Of a stretch of DNA of 64,000 nt, positions 40,546 through 50,120 are shown in pieces. The DNA comes from Monocercomonoides exilis (Eukaryota > Preaxostyla > Oxymonadida > Polymastigidae), in contig LSRY02000037.1 of the NCBI GenBank assembly GCA_001643675.2, forward strand, positions 372,001 through 436,000, read 5' to 3'. Position 1 is the first letter of the stretch. Every line of letters begins with the position of its first letter. The position numbers and the translations under genes are program-made. The notes under the pieces are model-generated. The model ran no database searches. It was not told the origin of the DNA and worked only from the letters and a program-made list of their open reading frames with translations.

Positions 40546-42915
40546 TTATTTTTTCTTCTTCCTCCTTTCCAATCTTTTAAATGATCGGAAGAGAAGCTTC
40601 ATAAGCGGGTAATCTCCCAAACTTCTCTCGAATAATAATTGAGAAATGAGAGAGATGGCAGATCGTATTTTACAAAGGGATTGCTCCTTCAGCCCCTTGT
40701 TGAAAAGCTTAAGGAAAACATCGGCACATCTAACGACCCAATTGAACCAATCTCCAACAGAAAGACCATAGCCGCAGTTTGTCCACTGGTCTCCGAAATG
40801 AGCATAACTGAGTAAGTACCCATGCCACGTCGAAGGCGAAAGACTGGATTTGCACAGATCACATATATCCATTGGAAATCCTCTTGTTTGCAAAACTCCT
40901 TTGAACCAGTGTTCTCCATTGATCGCTAAGGATTCATCAGTACAACTCGAAGCTTCCCTGGTGGCAGGCAAGCATCCATCCTCTTCATCCATGGTCCCGG
41001 GGTAAGAAGTTCGCTCTGGCTCTTCCACATCCATTCTATATGGGTCGTTCTTTTCAACAACGGCTCCCATATTTGTCCCTTCCAATCGGGAAGAAGGAGA
41101 AGACCTCGAGCTCGTTCGAGAATCATTTTCCTGATTGTCGGAAGAATGAGAGGAATTGGAGGATGAGCAAGAACTGTCTCTCCTCGCCAAGGCTGCTGCA
41201 GACCGTCTTCGTTTATCGGGCTTCCTGGCCCGCACCATCTGCTCACTTTCTTGTTTTGTTTTTGTGGCGAAAGCGTCCAACGTTATGTTCAATCTCATCT
41301 TCGTTACAAGCTCCTTGTAGGATTCTTGCTTTATCTGATAGTCGCCTCCCCTTTCTAGCCTGGAAAGAGAATCGGCCCTTTCGTTTCTTTGACCGGGGAT
41401 GTGTTGCGCTTTCACTTGAATCTGCATCGTGTGCGTTTGTTTCCAAATCTTCAATAGGAGTCTTCTCAAATTCGCTCCTGCCCGCCACCTGTTCAGGTTG
41501 AACACCGATGTTGAGTTGTCCGATCTGATAAGTAGTTTGTGGATGCGATTGGATAACAGAATTGGGGAGAAGTGAGTTAGAGCTGACAAAATTGCGAACA
41601 TCTCCCGATAGTTTGAACTTTGATTTCGTTGCCAATAGGGGAGTCTGCGATGAAAATCCAAAATACTGTTTCCGATTCTTAAATAAGCTCCAACAGCTTT
41701 TCTGGAAGCATCCGTCGTAAGTGTTGCATCTGGAAGAAAGAGTGGGCATAGTTGTCTTGGCGTGTTGGTTTTCAACCTCGATATCCATTTGGTTAGATTG
41801 GGGAGAATGGACTGGTTGATCCTCATCTTCCCTCTCCATCCTACCATCGAAACCATTTTGTTTAAAGTGCGATAAAGATCTGAGAGAAACAGAGAAGCTT
41901 CTCGAACCACGAACCTTGTAGCGTTCAGCTTTCCAATGAACGCTGCAAGGTCTCTTACTCTCACTTCTTTCGCTCTGAGGGACCTCCTCCTCCATCTGGT
42001 ACATTCCTTTATAAGTTCTTTCGTTCTCATCATTTCCAGAGCTACATTGAACTGGTGCGTGTTCCACTCGAAACCCAAATAGGTGAAAGTTTGTGAGGGA
42101 ATCAAATGACTCTTTTCTGTGTTTACCAGAAGACCAAGGCTTTCGAAAAGAGAAACGACTTTCTGAGTTATCCATTTTAATTTCTTTTGGTCTTGGTGAA
42201 GAAGAATAATATCGTCGAGGTACGCGATTGCTCTTACGTTCCATTGCTCCCGGATGAATTGTATCACCTTCCTCATGATTTTTGTAAAGATTCTTGGAGA
42301 ATCTTTGTATCCAAATGGCATTCCGTTGAAACAGTAGTAATTTTCGTTGAATTCGAACGCAAGAAACGGCTTGAAGTTGTCGTCCACTTTCACTAAATAG
42401 TAGGCCTGGCTTAGGTCTAAAGTTGTTGCATAATCTCCTCTTGTTATAATTCGTTCTAGTGACCTGTAATCCTCCAGTTTGAAATGGATTGACTTCGTTG
42501 CATTGTTCAACGCTCTGCAATCGATAATTTGTCTCCATCCCCCTTGTTTTTTCTTTATCACAAACACTGGATTTAAATGTTTCACCTTTCTTTTCTGTAT
42601 TTTTTGTATTATGTTCGTTTCGAGCTGATTCTGGATCAGCTTTGCCATCGCTTTGGTTGCTTCCCCTGATTGATGGGGGCTGTATGTTTCCATTTTTGAG
42701 TTTAGTAATTTCTCCCTGGCTATCCTGTTTTTCCAAATTGGAATGACGCCTCTTTTTACCAACTTCTCTCCATCTATCATTCTCCACGCTTCTCGAAAAT
42801 ATTCCGTTCTTCCTCCAACAATTGAAGGTGACTGGCTTAGTTGGTTCCCGTTCCCCTGGATCGCGTTTGAGAAGGACTTCTGCGGTATGTATTTGAGGTT
42901 TTTCTCCCTGCCCAC
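40546..42915 (-). CDS. DIRS reverse transcriptase/RNase H, plus recombinase N-terminal domain
   Basis: Open frame of 789 residues without an ATG near its start (the first codon is GTG), so it is probably expressed from the gag frame. The reverse transcriptase has PVFVIKKKQGGWR (116-128), LDLSQAYY (166-173), GMPFGYKDSP (198-207) and the catalytic YLDD (232-235). RNase H has TTDAS (400-404), E438, RSDNST (464-469) and ERADSLSR (512-519). After about residue 545 the conserved DIRS spacer (SRWCGPGSP... to GQIWEPLL) lies in a different frame at 41246-40926. Residues 660-789 of this frame, which include FPMDICDLCKSSLSPSTWHG, are the SAM-like core-binding domain of the tyrosine recombinase. The frame ends in a lysine run encoded by a short homopolymer. 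Confidence 0.85.
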   Translation of the reverse strand: MGREKNLKYIPQKSFSNAIQGNGNQLSQSPSIVGGRTEYFREAWRMIDGEKLVKRGVIPIWKNRIAREKLLNSKMETYSPHQSGEATKAMAKLIQNQLETNIIQKIQKRKVKHLNPVFVIKKKQGGWRQIIDCRALNNATKSIHFKLEDYRSLERIITRGDYATTLDLSQAYYLVKVDDNFKPFLAFEFNENYYCFNGMPFGYKDSPRIFTKIMRKVIQFIREQWNVRAIAYLDDIILLHQDQKKLKWITQKVVSLFESLGLLVNTEKSHLIPSQTFTYLGFEWNTHQFNVALEMMRTKELIKECTRWRRRSLRAKEVRVRDLAAFIGKLNATRFVVREASLFLSDLYRTLNKMVSMVGWRGKMRINQSILPNLTKWISRLKTNTPRQLCPLFLPDATLTTDASRKAVGAYLRIGNSILDFHRRLPYWQRNQSSNYREMFAILSALTHFSPILLSNRIHKLLIRSDNSTSVFNLNRWRAGANLRRLLLKIWKQTHTMQIQVKAQHIPGQRNERADSLSRLERGGDYQIKQESYKELVTKMRLNITLDAFATKTKQESEQMVRARKPDKRRRSAAALARRDSSCSSSNSSHSSDNQENDSRTSSRSSPSSRLEGTNMGAVVEKNDPYRMDVEEPERTSYPGTMDEEDGCLPATREASSCTDESLAINGEHWFKGVLQTRGFPMDICDLCKSSLSPSTWHGYLLSYAHFGDQWTNCGYGLSVGDWFNWVVRCADVFLKLFNKGLKEQSLCKIRSAISLISQLLFERSLGDYPLMKLLFRSFKRLERRKKKK

Positions 42916-43676
42916 GACCGGGGACCCGAACGAAAAAACCGAGGGCGTTGGTAGCTTTCATGTTTTCCATATCTGCTTTTGCCAAAGGATTTGGAATTAA
43001 ATGAGAACGAAGTCCATCTTTTCGCTGTTGATTGTGAGGTTTTCCTGACCTCTTCCAATAAATCACTTTGCCTTTTCGTTAGGAGCGGTGATGCTGAATC
43101 CTCTTTCATTCTCGCTGCTTCGGTAAATCCAAATCTCGCTTGGATGCGAGCGTTTCTGGCTTCTTTCAAGGCTTGTGCAAGCAGTAAACATGCTTGCGCT
43201 ACGGCACTCTGAGCTTCATCATCTTTTGTTTTCGTATGGGCAAATAAAATAAGTTTCATTGCGGGGTAAAGAAACGTCTCACATCTTTCTCCTGCTTGAT
43301 CTAAGGCGTCTTTGTACGGACTGGTAGTCCTTACAAAAGGTGGAGGCGCATTAGGGAGGAAAGGGGATAAGTCTTCTGTCTTCAACGAAGCAACCAAGTC
43401 ATTTATCTCCTGTTCCGGTAATGGAAGATCATATAACGATAATTCCGGTGCTCTACCAAATATTTTAAGAAACGAATTTTCCAGTGTAATTTCTTCTTCT
43501 TTTTCTTCGCCAAGGGTGGTAGAAGGTGGGGAGAGTGAGGATGAAATAGAAGAAGGTTGGGAAGCGGAAAAGGGTCCGGGAAATGTCGGAAACCCGCTTG
43601 TTGGACCACCAGGCAGCGCAGCTGCGCTCGGTTCGGCCGCAAGTCCTGTTCCCAGAGGATTGTTAGGGATCATCAT
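42837..43676 (-). CDS. DIRS gag-like ORF
   Basis: First ORF of the DIRS element, 279 residues from ATG ATG. The N-terminal third is proline/serine/alanine-rich. The middle is helical (LPEQEINDLVASL, EQARNARIQARFGF-like segments), and the C-terminus is basic and arginine-rich (KRWTSFSFNSKSFGKSRYG...), fitting a nucleic-acid-binding structural protein. No zinc knuckle is visible, as is common in DIRS gag. Its 3' end overlaps the reverse transcriptase frame by 79 nt in a different frame, so the next ORF may be reached by frameshifting or reinitiation. Confidence 0.7.
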   Translation of the reverse strand: MMIPNNPLGTGLAAEPSAAALPGGPTSGFPTFPGPFSASQPSSISSSLSPPSTTLGEEKEEEITLENSFLKIFGRAPELSLYDLPLPEQEINDLVASLKTEDLSPFLPNAPPPFVRTTSPYKDALDQAGERCETFLYPAMKLILFAHTKTKDDEAQSAVAQACLLLAQALKEARNARIQARFGFTEAARMKEDSASPLLTKRQSDLLEEVRKTSQSTAKRWTSFSFNSKSFGKSRYGKHESYQRPRFFRSGPRSWAGRKTSNTYRRSPSQTRSRGTGTN

Positions 43677-43692
43677 TTTTAGATCAGTGATC

Positions 43693-43745
43693 GTGACTGA
43701 CCCTTAAGTGATGATCTCTCGTAAATAGAAGAGAAGGAAGTGAGA
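43693..43745 (-). repeat. DIRS inverted terminal repeat, right copy
   Basis: Perfect inverse of 39101-39153. The 39 bases outside it, to the ATT end, contain a near-palindrome, AATCAAAG-(C/T)GC..GC-(G/A)CTTTGATT, a plausible recombinase-binding site at the circle junction. Confidence 0.95.
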
Positions 43746-43783
43746 GAATGTTTTCTTTTAAATCAAAGTGCTTGCGCTTTGAT

Positions 43784-44446
43784 TGCTTCGACGAGCTGAA
43801 AGTGGCGCTTCAATCGCTGGATGGCCTGAGTCCGCACATTGTGCTGTTCTCAGAGCACATGGTGATCTGCATTGCGATGCACTCAGACTGCTCAACAGAC
43901 TCGGATTCATCGTCCATCTCATCATCAACGACTGTTGTGACATCTGCAAGTGGTGATGATGATGAGGATGATTCCCTTCCTTCATCAGCATTTGAGGATG
44001 AAGATAGTTTCAAAAAAGAGTGCCTTCGGTGGAAGGCGCCGGAGCTGGTGAGTGGAGCGAAGAAGCATGCGACGAAGAAGACTGTGGTGTTTTCGATTGG
44101 GATGATGGTGTGGGAGTGTGTGACGCTGAAGATGCCGTTTGGGGAGTATGACGGGTCGGGGGCAGGGGAGCTGATTGTTGAAGGGGCGAGGCCGAGCATG
44201 GAGATGATGGAGGGGTCGAGGCTGTCGGGGTGTGTGAAGGAGTGTGTGCTGCAGAAGGGCAGGGAGCGGCCAGAGCTGGGGAGGCTGAAGCGAGAGTTTT
44301 TTGGGTATTTCCCATCGGGAGCAACGATGGTGACAGCGACAGACGCGATTGGGCTGTATGAGGGGAGCGGTGTGTTCTATGGAAGTGGGGGTATTTGCAA
44401 CAGCGACAGCGACAGCGGCAGCACATGCACAGAAATGGCAGGATGA
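43784..44446 (+). pseudogene. Detached 3' end of receptor A: kinase-like C-lobe
   Basis: Continuation of copy A beyond the DIRS element, in the frame expected if the element were absent. It starts CFDELKVALQSL and ends with TGA. The retained kinase C-lobe features are an APE motif (RWKAPELVSG), a subdomain IX-like stretch (VVFSIGMMVWECVTLKMPFG) and a subdomain XI-like GRERPELGRLKREFF. Where HRDLKxxN should be there is LSPHIVLFSEHMVICI, and no DFG follows; an acidic/serine linker takes its place. No glycine loop or VAIK lysine is seen upstream either. It resembles a TKL/receptor-tyrosine-type pseudokinase. In copy A it is separated from the membrane part and is probably not translated with it. 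Confidence 0.8.
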
Positions 44447-47400
44447 TAAGTGTTGGGGCTTCTGAAAGACGGTGATGAAAAGCAGAGGAAGGAGAAATGA
44501 AGATGAGAGTATTCTTTGATTCGTGTTTGGCGAATGAGTGGTGATGGAGGGTGAAGGATTTGAAGGGATGGGATGGATGATTATTTGGGAGGCAGGAGAA
44601 TGGAGCACTGGCGGAATATTGGATGAAAGGGGGGAGCCACAGGGGTGGGGAAAGTTTGTTGGGAGCGACTTCTGAGCAGCTGATGTGAAAGAGCGGTTGT
44701 TTCTTCCATTTTATTTTGTTTTCAATCTTTTTATTTTTTAATTTTTTAATATTTTTTTTTTGGAAATTACTCACCTCATGAACTTTTGGAGGCTATGCCC
44801 TATTTTCTGTTAGGTTTCAAATGATCTGTCAATTCTGATATTTTTTTGTATTCGGGATGTTTTCATGAACCAGCGATTCGGAAGTGAATAATGTTGGATG
44901 AAGAAAACTTTCAGGATCAAAGCATTGAGTGATTGCCGAAGAGCAAAGCTCTTTATTCTTGAGGACTTACACGCTTCTCAACAGCATTTCCATTTGTGGA
45001 GCAAAAAACACGAATTCATGGTTTCAGAAACATGTGATTTTTATAAAAACACAGGGCGCATATTTCATCTTGACCACAAAAATATATCTCTACCCTTATT
45101 TTTTTTTTGAAACTTTTTTCTGTTTTTTATTTATTTGCGAAAAGGCTTGAAACAATAAATAAATAAATATACTTCTTGACATTTATTGTTTTCAGCATTC
45201 TACTAAAAAAATTTATGAAAAATTTTTTGTTCAAAAAAATTCTCATTTTTTATTTGGATTCAGATCAATAACTTGCTGATTATTCAGCGAATATTTCACA
45301 CCGAACATTTTGAGTAATAGCATCATTGAACATCATTTTTTCTTTATTATTTGAACTTATTTTGAATTTTTCAAATTTATTTTTTGTTTTTCTCATTTCA
45401 GAGATATTAAAAAATTCAAATACGATTTTTCGAATGAATAAATATTAACGTTTTCAATTATAATATCTAAAGACAAATATTTTATTTAAATGTTATTTTA
45501 CACATGAATATTAATTCACCTAAATAGAATTTAATGGGAATCTGCTCACTGACATTGTTCAACGCTCGACACTTATTTTGTGTTATTGTTAACAAGACAT
45601 AAGAATCATTTCGAATTTCATTTCATTCCTATCATTTCATTAATTGTTCAATAAACAAAACAGTTTACAAACCATGAAATAATTTCTTTTTTTATCATCG
45701 AAAAAATGACAAAAAATAAAATAATGGCAGAAATAAAGGTTCGTAAAGTTTCCTGACAAAAAACAAAAAATGAAAAATATGAACATAAAAAGGTGAGAAA
45801 ATTAAAATATATTCATATTTATTGAATTCAGAATGCAACGATTACTGTTACTCAAAAAACAGCTGGAAATAAAAAGGATTCATTCAAAAGGATGAAGAAG
45901 AAATGCTATTGCAAGATTCCCTAAAACTTCAAGAGAATCTCATCATAACACATTTACACAAGAACACCAACTACACAAAGTATATTCAGGTGCAAGCCTG
46001 AGCGTCAAAAATTTCGAACAAGAAAAAACAGATTCATCTTCAAGATAGCACTGAAAGAAAATTTGAAACATAGAGCAAGAGATATGCCAAAGGAGACATT
46101 GATATATTGTTGATCAATAACTGCCAGGATCCTATTGCATAATGTCCCATCCAAGCACACTATTCGAAAAAAGAAACCATTTGAAACAAATTACACAAAA
46201 CAACAGAAAAAGGACTTTGCAGAGTGCCATTTGAGAGACGATGATAAATGGAATCATTCCTGTTTCGCTGATGAGAAAAAATTCAACCTTGATGAACCAG
46301 ATAGCAGAAGGATGACATGGATTCCTTTGAATGATGCTGTTTCCTTCGATCATCAGAGTCAGAAACCTCGACAAAAACTTACGGTATGGGGAGCAGTTGG
46401 TTTGGATTTTAAAATTGATTTATTAATATTTGAAAATACAAAAAAATTCAATTGATTATTTTAATGTTTTGAAGCACACTCTGAAACCGCAAGCTGATAC
46501 CAAGAGGCCCTTTTTCAGGAGATTCGTTCATGATGATGCACCAATTCATAAATCAAAGCAAGCGAAAAAATACTATGAAGACAATCGAATTCACACCGTT
46601 CCATGGCAAATGTGCTCTCCAGATCTCAATCCAATTGAAAATGTGTGGAAAATGTTGAGCGATAGAGTATTTGAAAATGATATCCCTAAAACAACAATTG
46701 CAGAACAAAAAGAAAGTCTGACAACAAATTGGAAAAGAATACCTCAATTCATGATTAATAATACAATTATGTCTATGTGCGATAGATTGTCCGCAGTCAT
46801 TGAAACTAAAGGGAGTTACACGAAATATTAAATTATTGTTCAAAGTTTTTTGTATCATTTTTTATAAACTTTTTTATGGATTCATTCTTTTTGGGACATT
46901 GCTTTAATTGAAATGGCACTATTTATCATTTTTCAATGTTCACAAAAGAAAAATGATACAATTTCAATCAAGCTTCGTTGTTAATTATCAAATAAACGTT
47001 TATTCAAAAAAAAAAACAAACGCAACACTCTTCAATAAAAAAAAGAAAACCAAAAAATAAAAAGATGGGAAAGTTTTCGTTGGCATTGGAAAATGTAAGA
47101 TCACATAAGTTATTTATTGTTAATCATGTTTCACAATAATTGCAAAATTAAAATATAAACAAGGAAGAGATAACTTTCATTTTCCGTTATCTTTAGGAAC
47201 ATTCAATGGAAATTAAAAATTCGAACGCAAACATATGTTCATTCGAAAAATCGTATTTGTTTTTTTGTTTAATTCTGAAATGAGAAAAACAAAAAATAAA
47301 TTTGAAAAAGTTAAAAATAAGTTCAAATAATAAAGAAAAAATGATGTTCAATGATGCTATTACTCAAAATGTTCGGTGTGAAATATTCACAGGGTAAACA

Positions 47401-48230
47401 GCTAGTCATTGATCTGTGCCCAAATAAAAAATGAGAATTTTTTTGAACAAAAAATTTTTCATAAATTTTTTTAGTAGAATGCTGAAAACAATAAATGTCA
47501 AGAAGTATATTTATTTATTTATTGTTTCAAGCCTTTTCGCAAATAAATAAAAAACAGAAAAAAGTTTCAAAAAAAAAATAAGGGTAGAGATATATTTTTG
47601 TGGTCAAGATGAAATATGCGCCCTGTGTTTTTATAAAAATCACATGTTTCTGAAACCATGAATTCGTGTTTTTTGCTCCACAAATGGAAATGCTGTTGAG
47701 AAGCGTGTAAGTCCTCAAGAATAAAGAGCTTTGCTCTTCGGCAATCACTCAATGCTTTGATCCTGAAAGTTTTCTTCATCCAACATTATTCACTTCCGAA
47801 TCGCTGGTTCATGAAAACATCCCGAATACAAAAAAATATCAGAATTGACAGATCATTTGAAACCTAACAGAAAATAGGGCATAGCCTCCAAAAGTTCATG
47901 AGGTGAGTAATTTCCAAAAAAAAAATATTAAAAAATTAAAAAATAAAAAGATTGAAAACAAAATAAAATGGAAGAAACAACCGCTCTTTCACATCAGCTG
48001 CTCAGAAGTCGCTCCCAACAAACTTTCCCCACCCCTGTGGCTCCCCCCTTTCATCCAATATTCCGCCAGTGCTCCATTCTCCTGCCTCCCAAATAATCAT
48101 CCATCCCATCCCTTCAAATCCTTCACCCTCCATCACCACTCATTCGCCAAACACGAATCAAAGAATACTCTCATCTTCATTTCTCCTTCCTCTGCTTTTC
48201 ATCACCGTCTTTCAGAAGCCCCAACACTTA
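44447..48230. other. Tail-to-tail spacer between the receptor genes
   Basis: About 1 kb of non-coding palindrome arm on each side plus the 1.8-kb spacer with the mariner relic. ORFs in the arms appear twice in mirror image and are antisense or non-coding shadows. The two receptor transcripts, if made, converge here. Confidence 0.6.
46135..46831 (+). pseudogene. Broken Tc1/mariner transposase in the palindrome spacer
   Basis: Two frames together encode most of a DD34E transposase catalytic domain. The first holds FADEKKFNLDEPD (first aspartate) and KLTVWGAVG. The second holds FVHDDAPIH (second aspartate) and SPDLNPIENVW (glutamate, spaced as in DD34E). They are separated by a frameshift in an A7 run near 46440. 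The DNA-binding N-terminus (45.84-46.13 kb) is full of stops. The element occupies the spacer between the palindrome arms; whether the inner arms are its terminal repeats is unclear. Confidence 0.8.
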
Positions 48231-50120
48231 TCATCCTGCCATTTCTGTGCATGTGCTGCCGCTGTCGCTGTCGCTGTTGCAAATACCCCCACTTCCATAG
48301 AACACACCGCTCCCCTCATACAGCCCAATCGCGTCTGTCGCTGTCACCATCGTTGCTCCCGATGGGAAATACCCAAAAAACTCTCGCTTCAGCCTCCCCA
48401 GCTCTGGCCGCTCCCTGCCCTTCTGCAGCACACACTCCTTCACACACCCCGACAGCCTCGACCCCTCCATCATCTCCATGCTCGGCCTCGCCCCTTCAAC
48501 AATCAGCTCCCCTGCCCCCGACCCGTCATACTCCCCAAACGGCATCTTCAGCGTCACACACTCCCACACCATCATCCCAATCGAAAACACCACAGTCTTC
48601 TTCGTCGCATGCTTCTTCGCTCCACTCACCAGCTCCGGCGCCTTCCACCGAAGGCACTCTTTTTTGAAACTATCTTCATCCTCAAATGCTGATGAAGGAA
48701 GGGAATCATCCTCATCATCATCACCACTTGCAGATGTCACAACAGTCGTTGATGATGAGATGGACGATGAATCCGAGTCTGTTGAGCAGTCTGAGTGCAT
48801 CGCAATGCAGATCACCATGTGCTCTGAGAACAGCACAATGTGCGGACTCAGGCCATCCAGCGATTGAAGCGCCACTTTCAGCTCGTCGAAGCAATGAAGC
48901 ACCCCGTTCGCCACCCAGAACATGATCTGAGCTGCTGTCACCTCCCGCTCCTCCAGTGTGCCTATCGCCATCTCTTTCTTCTCGTTCCTTCCATGAAGCA
49001 ACATGAATAATGAATCCCTCAGATCCACAATCAGCTTCTCATGTGGAGATGAGCAGGCCATCGCATCCACCAGATTCGACATCGACGAGGTTGTTGGGCA
49101 CAGATCCTCGCCCCTTACAAATGTGGAGTCTGTATCTGTAGTTGAAGTGGATGAAATGGATGGTGAAGGAGTTCGCTTTCTTGTCTCTTCCTCATCCTCC
49201 TTCTCCAACATCCATTGAGGGATCTTGTCTGAATCTCTTCCCAAAATGTATTCAGTCGATCCACTCTCACTCAGTAAATGCTCCGATGACTCCGAGTGTC
49301 CCAAGCTTTTCTCATACACTCTTTTCTTGATCCTCTCATAGTTCTTTTTCTCTGCCTCTCTCTCAGCTCTCCTCCATTGCTCCTCAGGTGACATCTCCAT
49401 CGTCACCATCTCAAATGCCTTCGGATCCTTCTTCACTGTGTCTTCAACTATAATTTCCAATTCTTCTGTTCGTCTCTTTTGCTTTTTCCAACGAACAATA
49501 AATGCAACTGCAACAATAAGAACAATCAAAAACAGAACAATAAATATCATGGCAATAATAACAGCCCATGAGAATTTTCCTTCTTTTCCTCCTTCAACAA
49601 GTTTTTCATCTCCCCTTGTTTGGGGTTCACTTCTGTTCTTCAGAACGAACAGATTTGTTTCTGCATTCTTTTCTCCAAATATGATTGCTGCTGCCACTTC
49701 CGACTCGTCGGGTGAAGAAGTGATCATCGCAGACGAAATCGACGAGTGCACTTCTGTTTCTGATGCAAAATCACCCTCAGAAAACTCCCACTTCTCAATC
49801 AGTTTTGTGCTTCCCATTCTTGTCACTATCTCAAACCCCAGCTTGCACGGAATGAAAAGCGCCCCTCGGAAGCTCAGACGCATCACAGCCCCTTCCTCTG
49901 CCATGCTCACAGAATCCAGAACTGGAATAAATAGCACAGACTTCAGCCCTTCCAGCATCCCTTCCACCTCGCACCCCTTGTTCAGCATCCACAACGAGCT
50001 GTTTTCTTTCGCTCCATCTCCGCCCTTCAGGCTCACAACATTCACTGTCGCATCGTCGCTGCAAACAATGTTCCTTCGAATCGATGGATATTTCCCTATC
50101 ACTGGATTGTTGTTCATGAA
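47235..50120 (-). repeat. Right arm of the large palindrome (no DIRS)
   Basis: Uninterrupted inverted counterpart of the left arm. It contains the 3' end of receptor B and the empty DIRS target site (CATTGC, at 48892/48893 on this strand). Beyond 50120 the two receptor genes diverge abruptly. Confidence 0.9.

Larger units (their letters stand above)
39081..43784 (-). mobile_element. DIRS-like tyrosine-recombinase retrotransposon
   Basis: Complete 4.7-kb element on the minus strand with the DIRS layout: gag-like ORF, reverse transcriptase/RNase H, tyrosine recombinase, internal complementary region, and 53-bp inverted terminal repeats near the ends. Both outer ends are the trinucleotide ATT, and the target reads CATTGC without the element, so either a single ATT was used or a 3-bp overlap is shared, as in DIRS integration through a circular intermediate. 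It lies in the kinase-like region of receptor A, and the matching site at 48892/48893 in receptor B is empty. Reverse transcriptase and RNase H are intact; downstream the frame alternates several times (see the recombinase entry). Confidence 0.92.
37856..45442 (+). repeat. Left arm of the large palindrome (interrupted by DIRS)
   Basis: Bases 37856-39083 and 43785-45442 (2,886 bp without the DIRS element) are an inverted copy of 47235-50120. The outer part encodes the last ectodomain residues (from FMNNNP), membrane span and tail of receptor A; the inner part is non-coding. Antisense translations of the two arms are identical over hundreds of codons, so silent and non-coding sites are also conserved. 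One difference is visible at the outer edge (CCAATGATA versus CCAGTGATA). Identity decays over the innermost 250 bases. Confidence 0.9.

Noticed and set aside
41243-43066. 607-codon open frame overlapping the DIRS polymerase
   Set aside because: It is an out-of-frame shadow of the gag and reverse transcriptase region. All RT and RNase H motifs are in the other frame, and this one has no recognisable content.
44010-48667. Identical 254- and 207-codon ORFs on opposite strands at 44 and 48 kb
   Set aside because: They are antisense to the kinase-like tails of receptors A and B and appear twice only because they lie in the palindrome arms.
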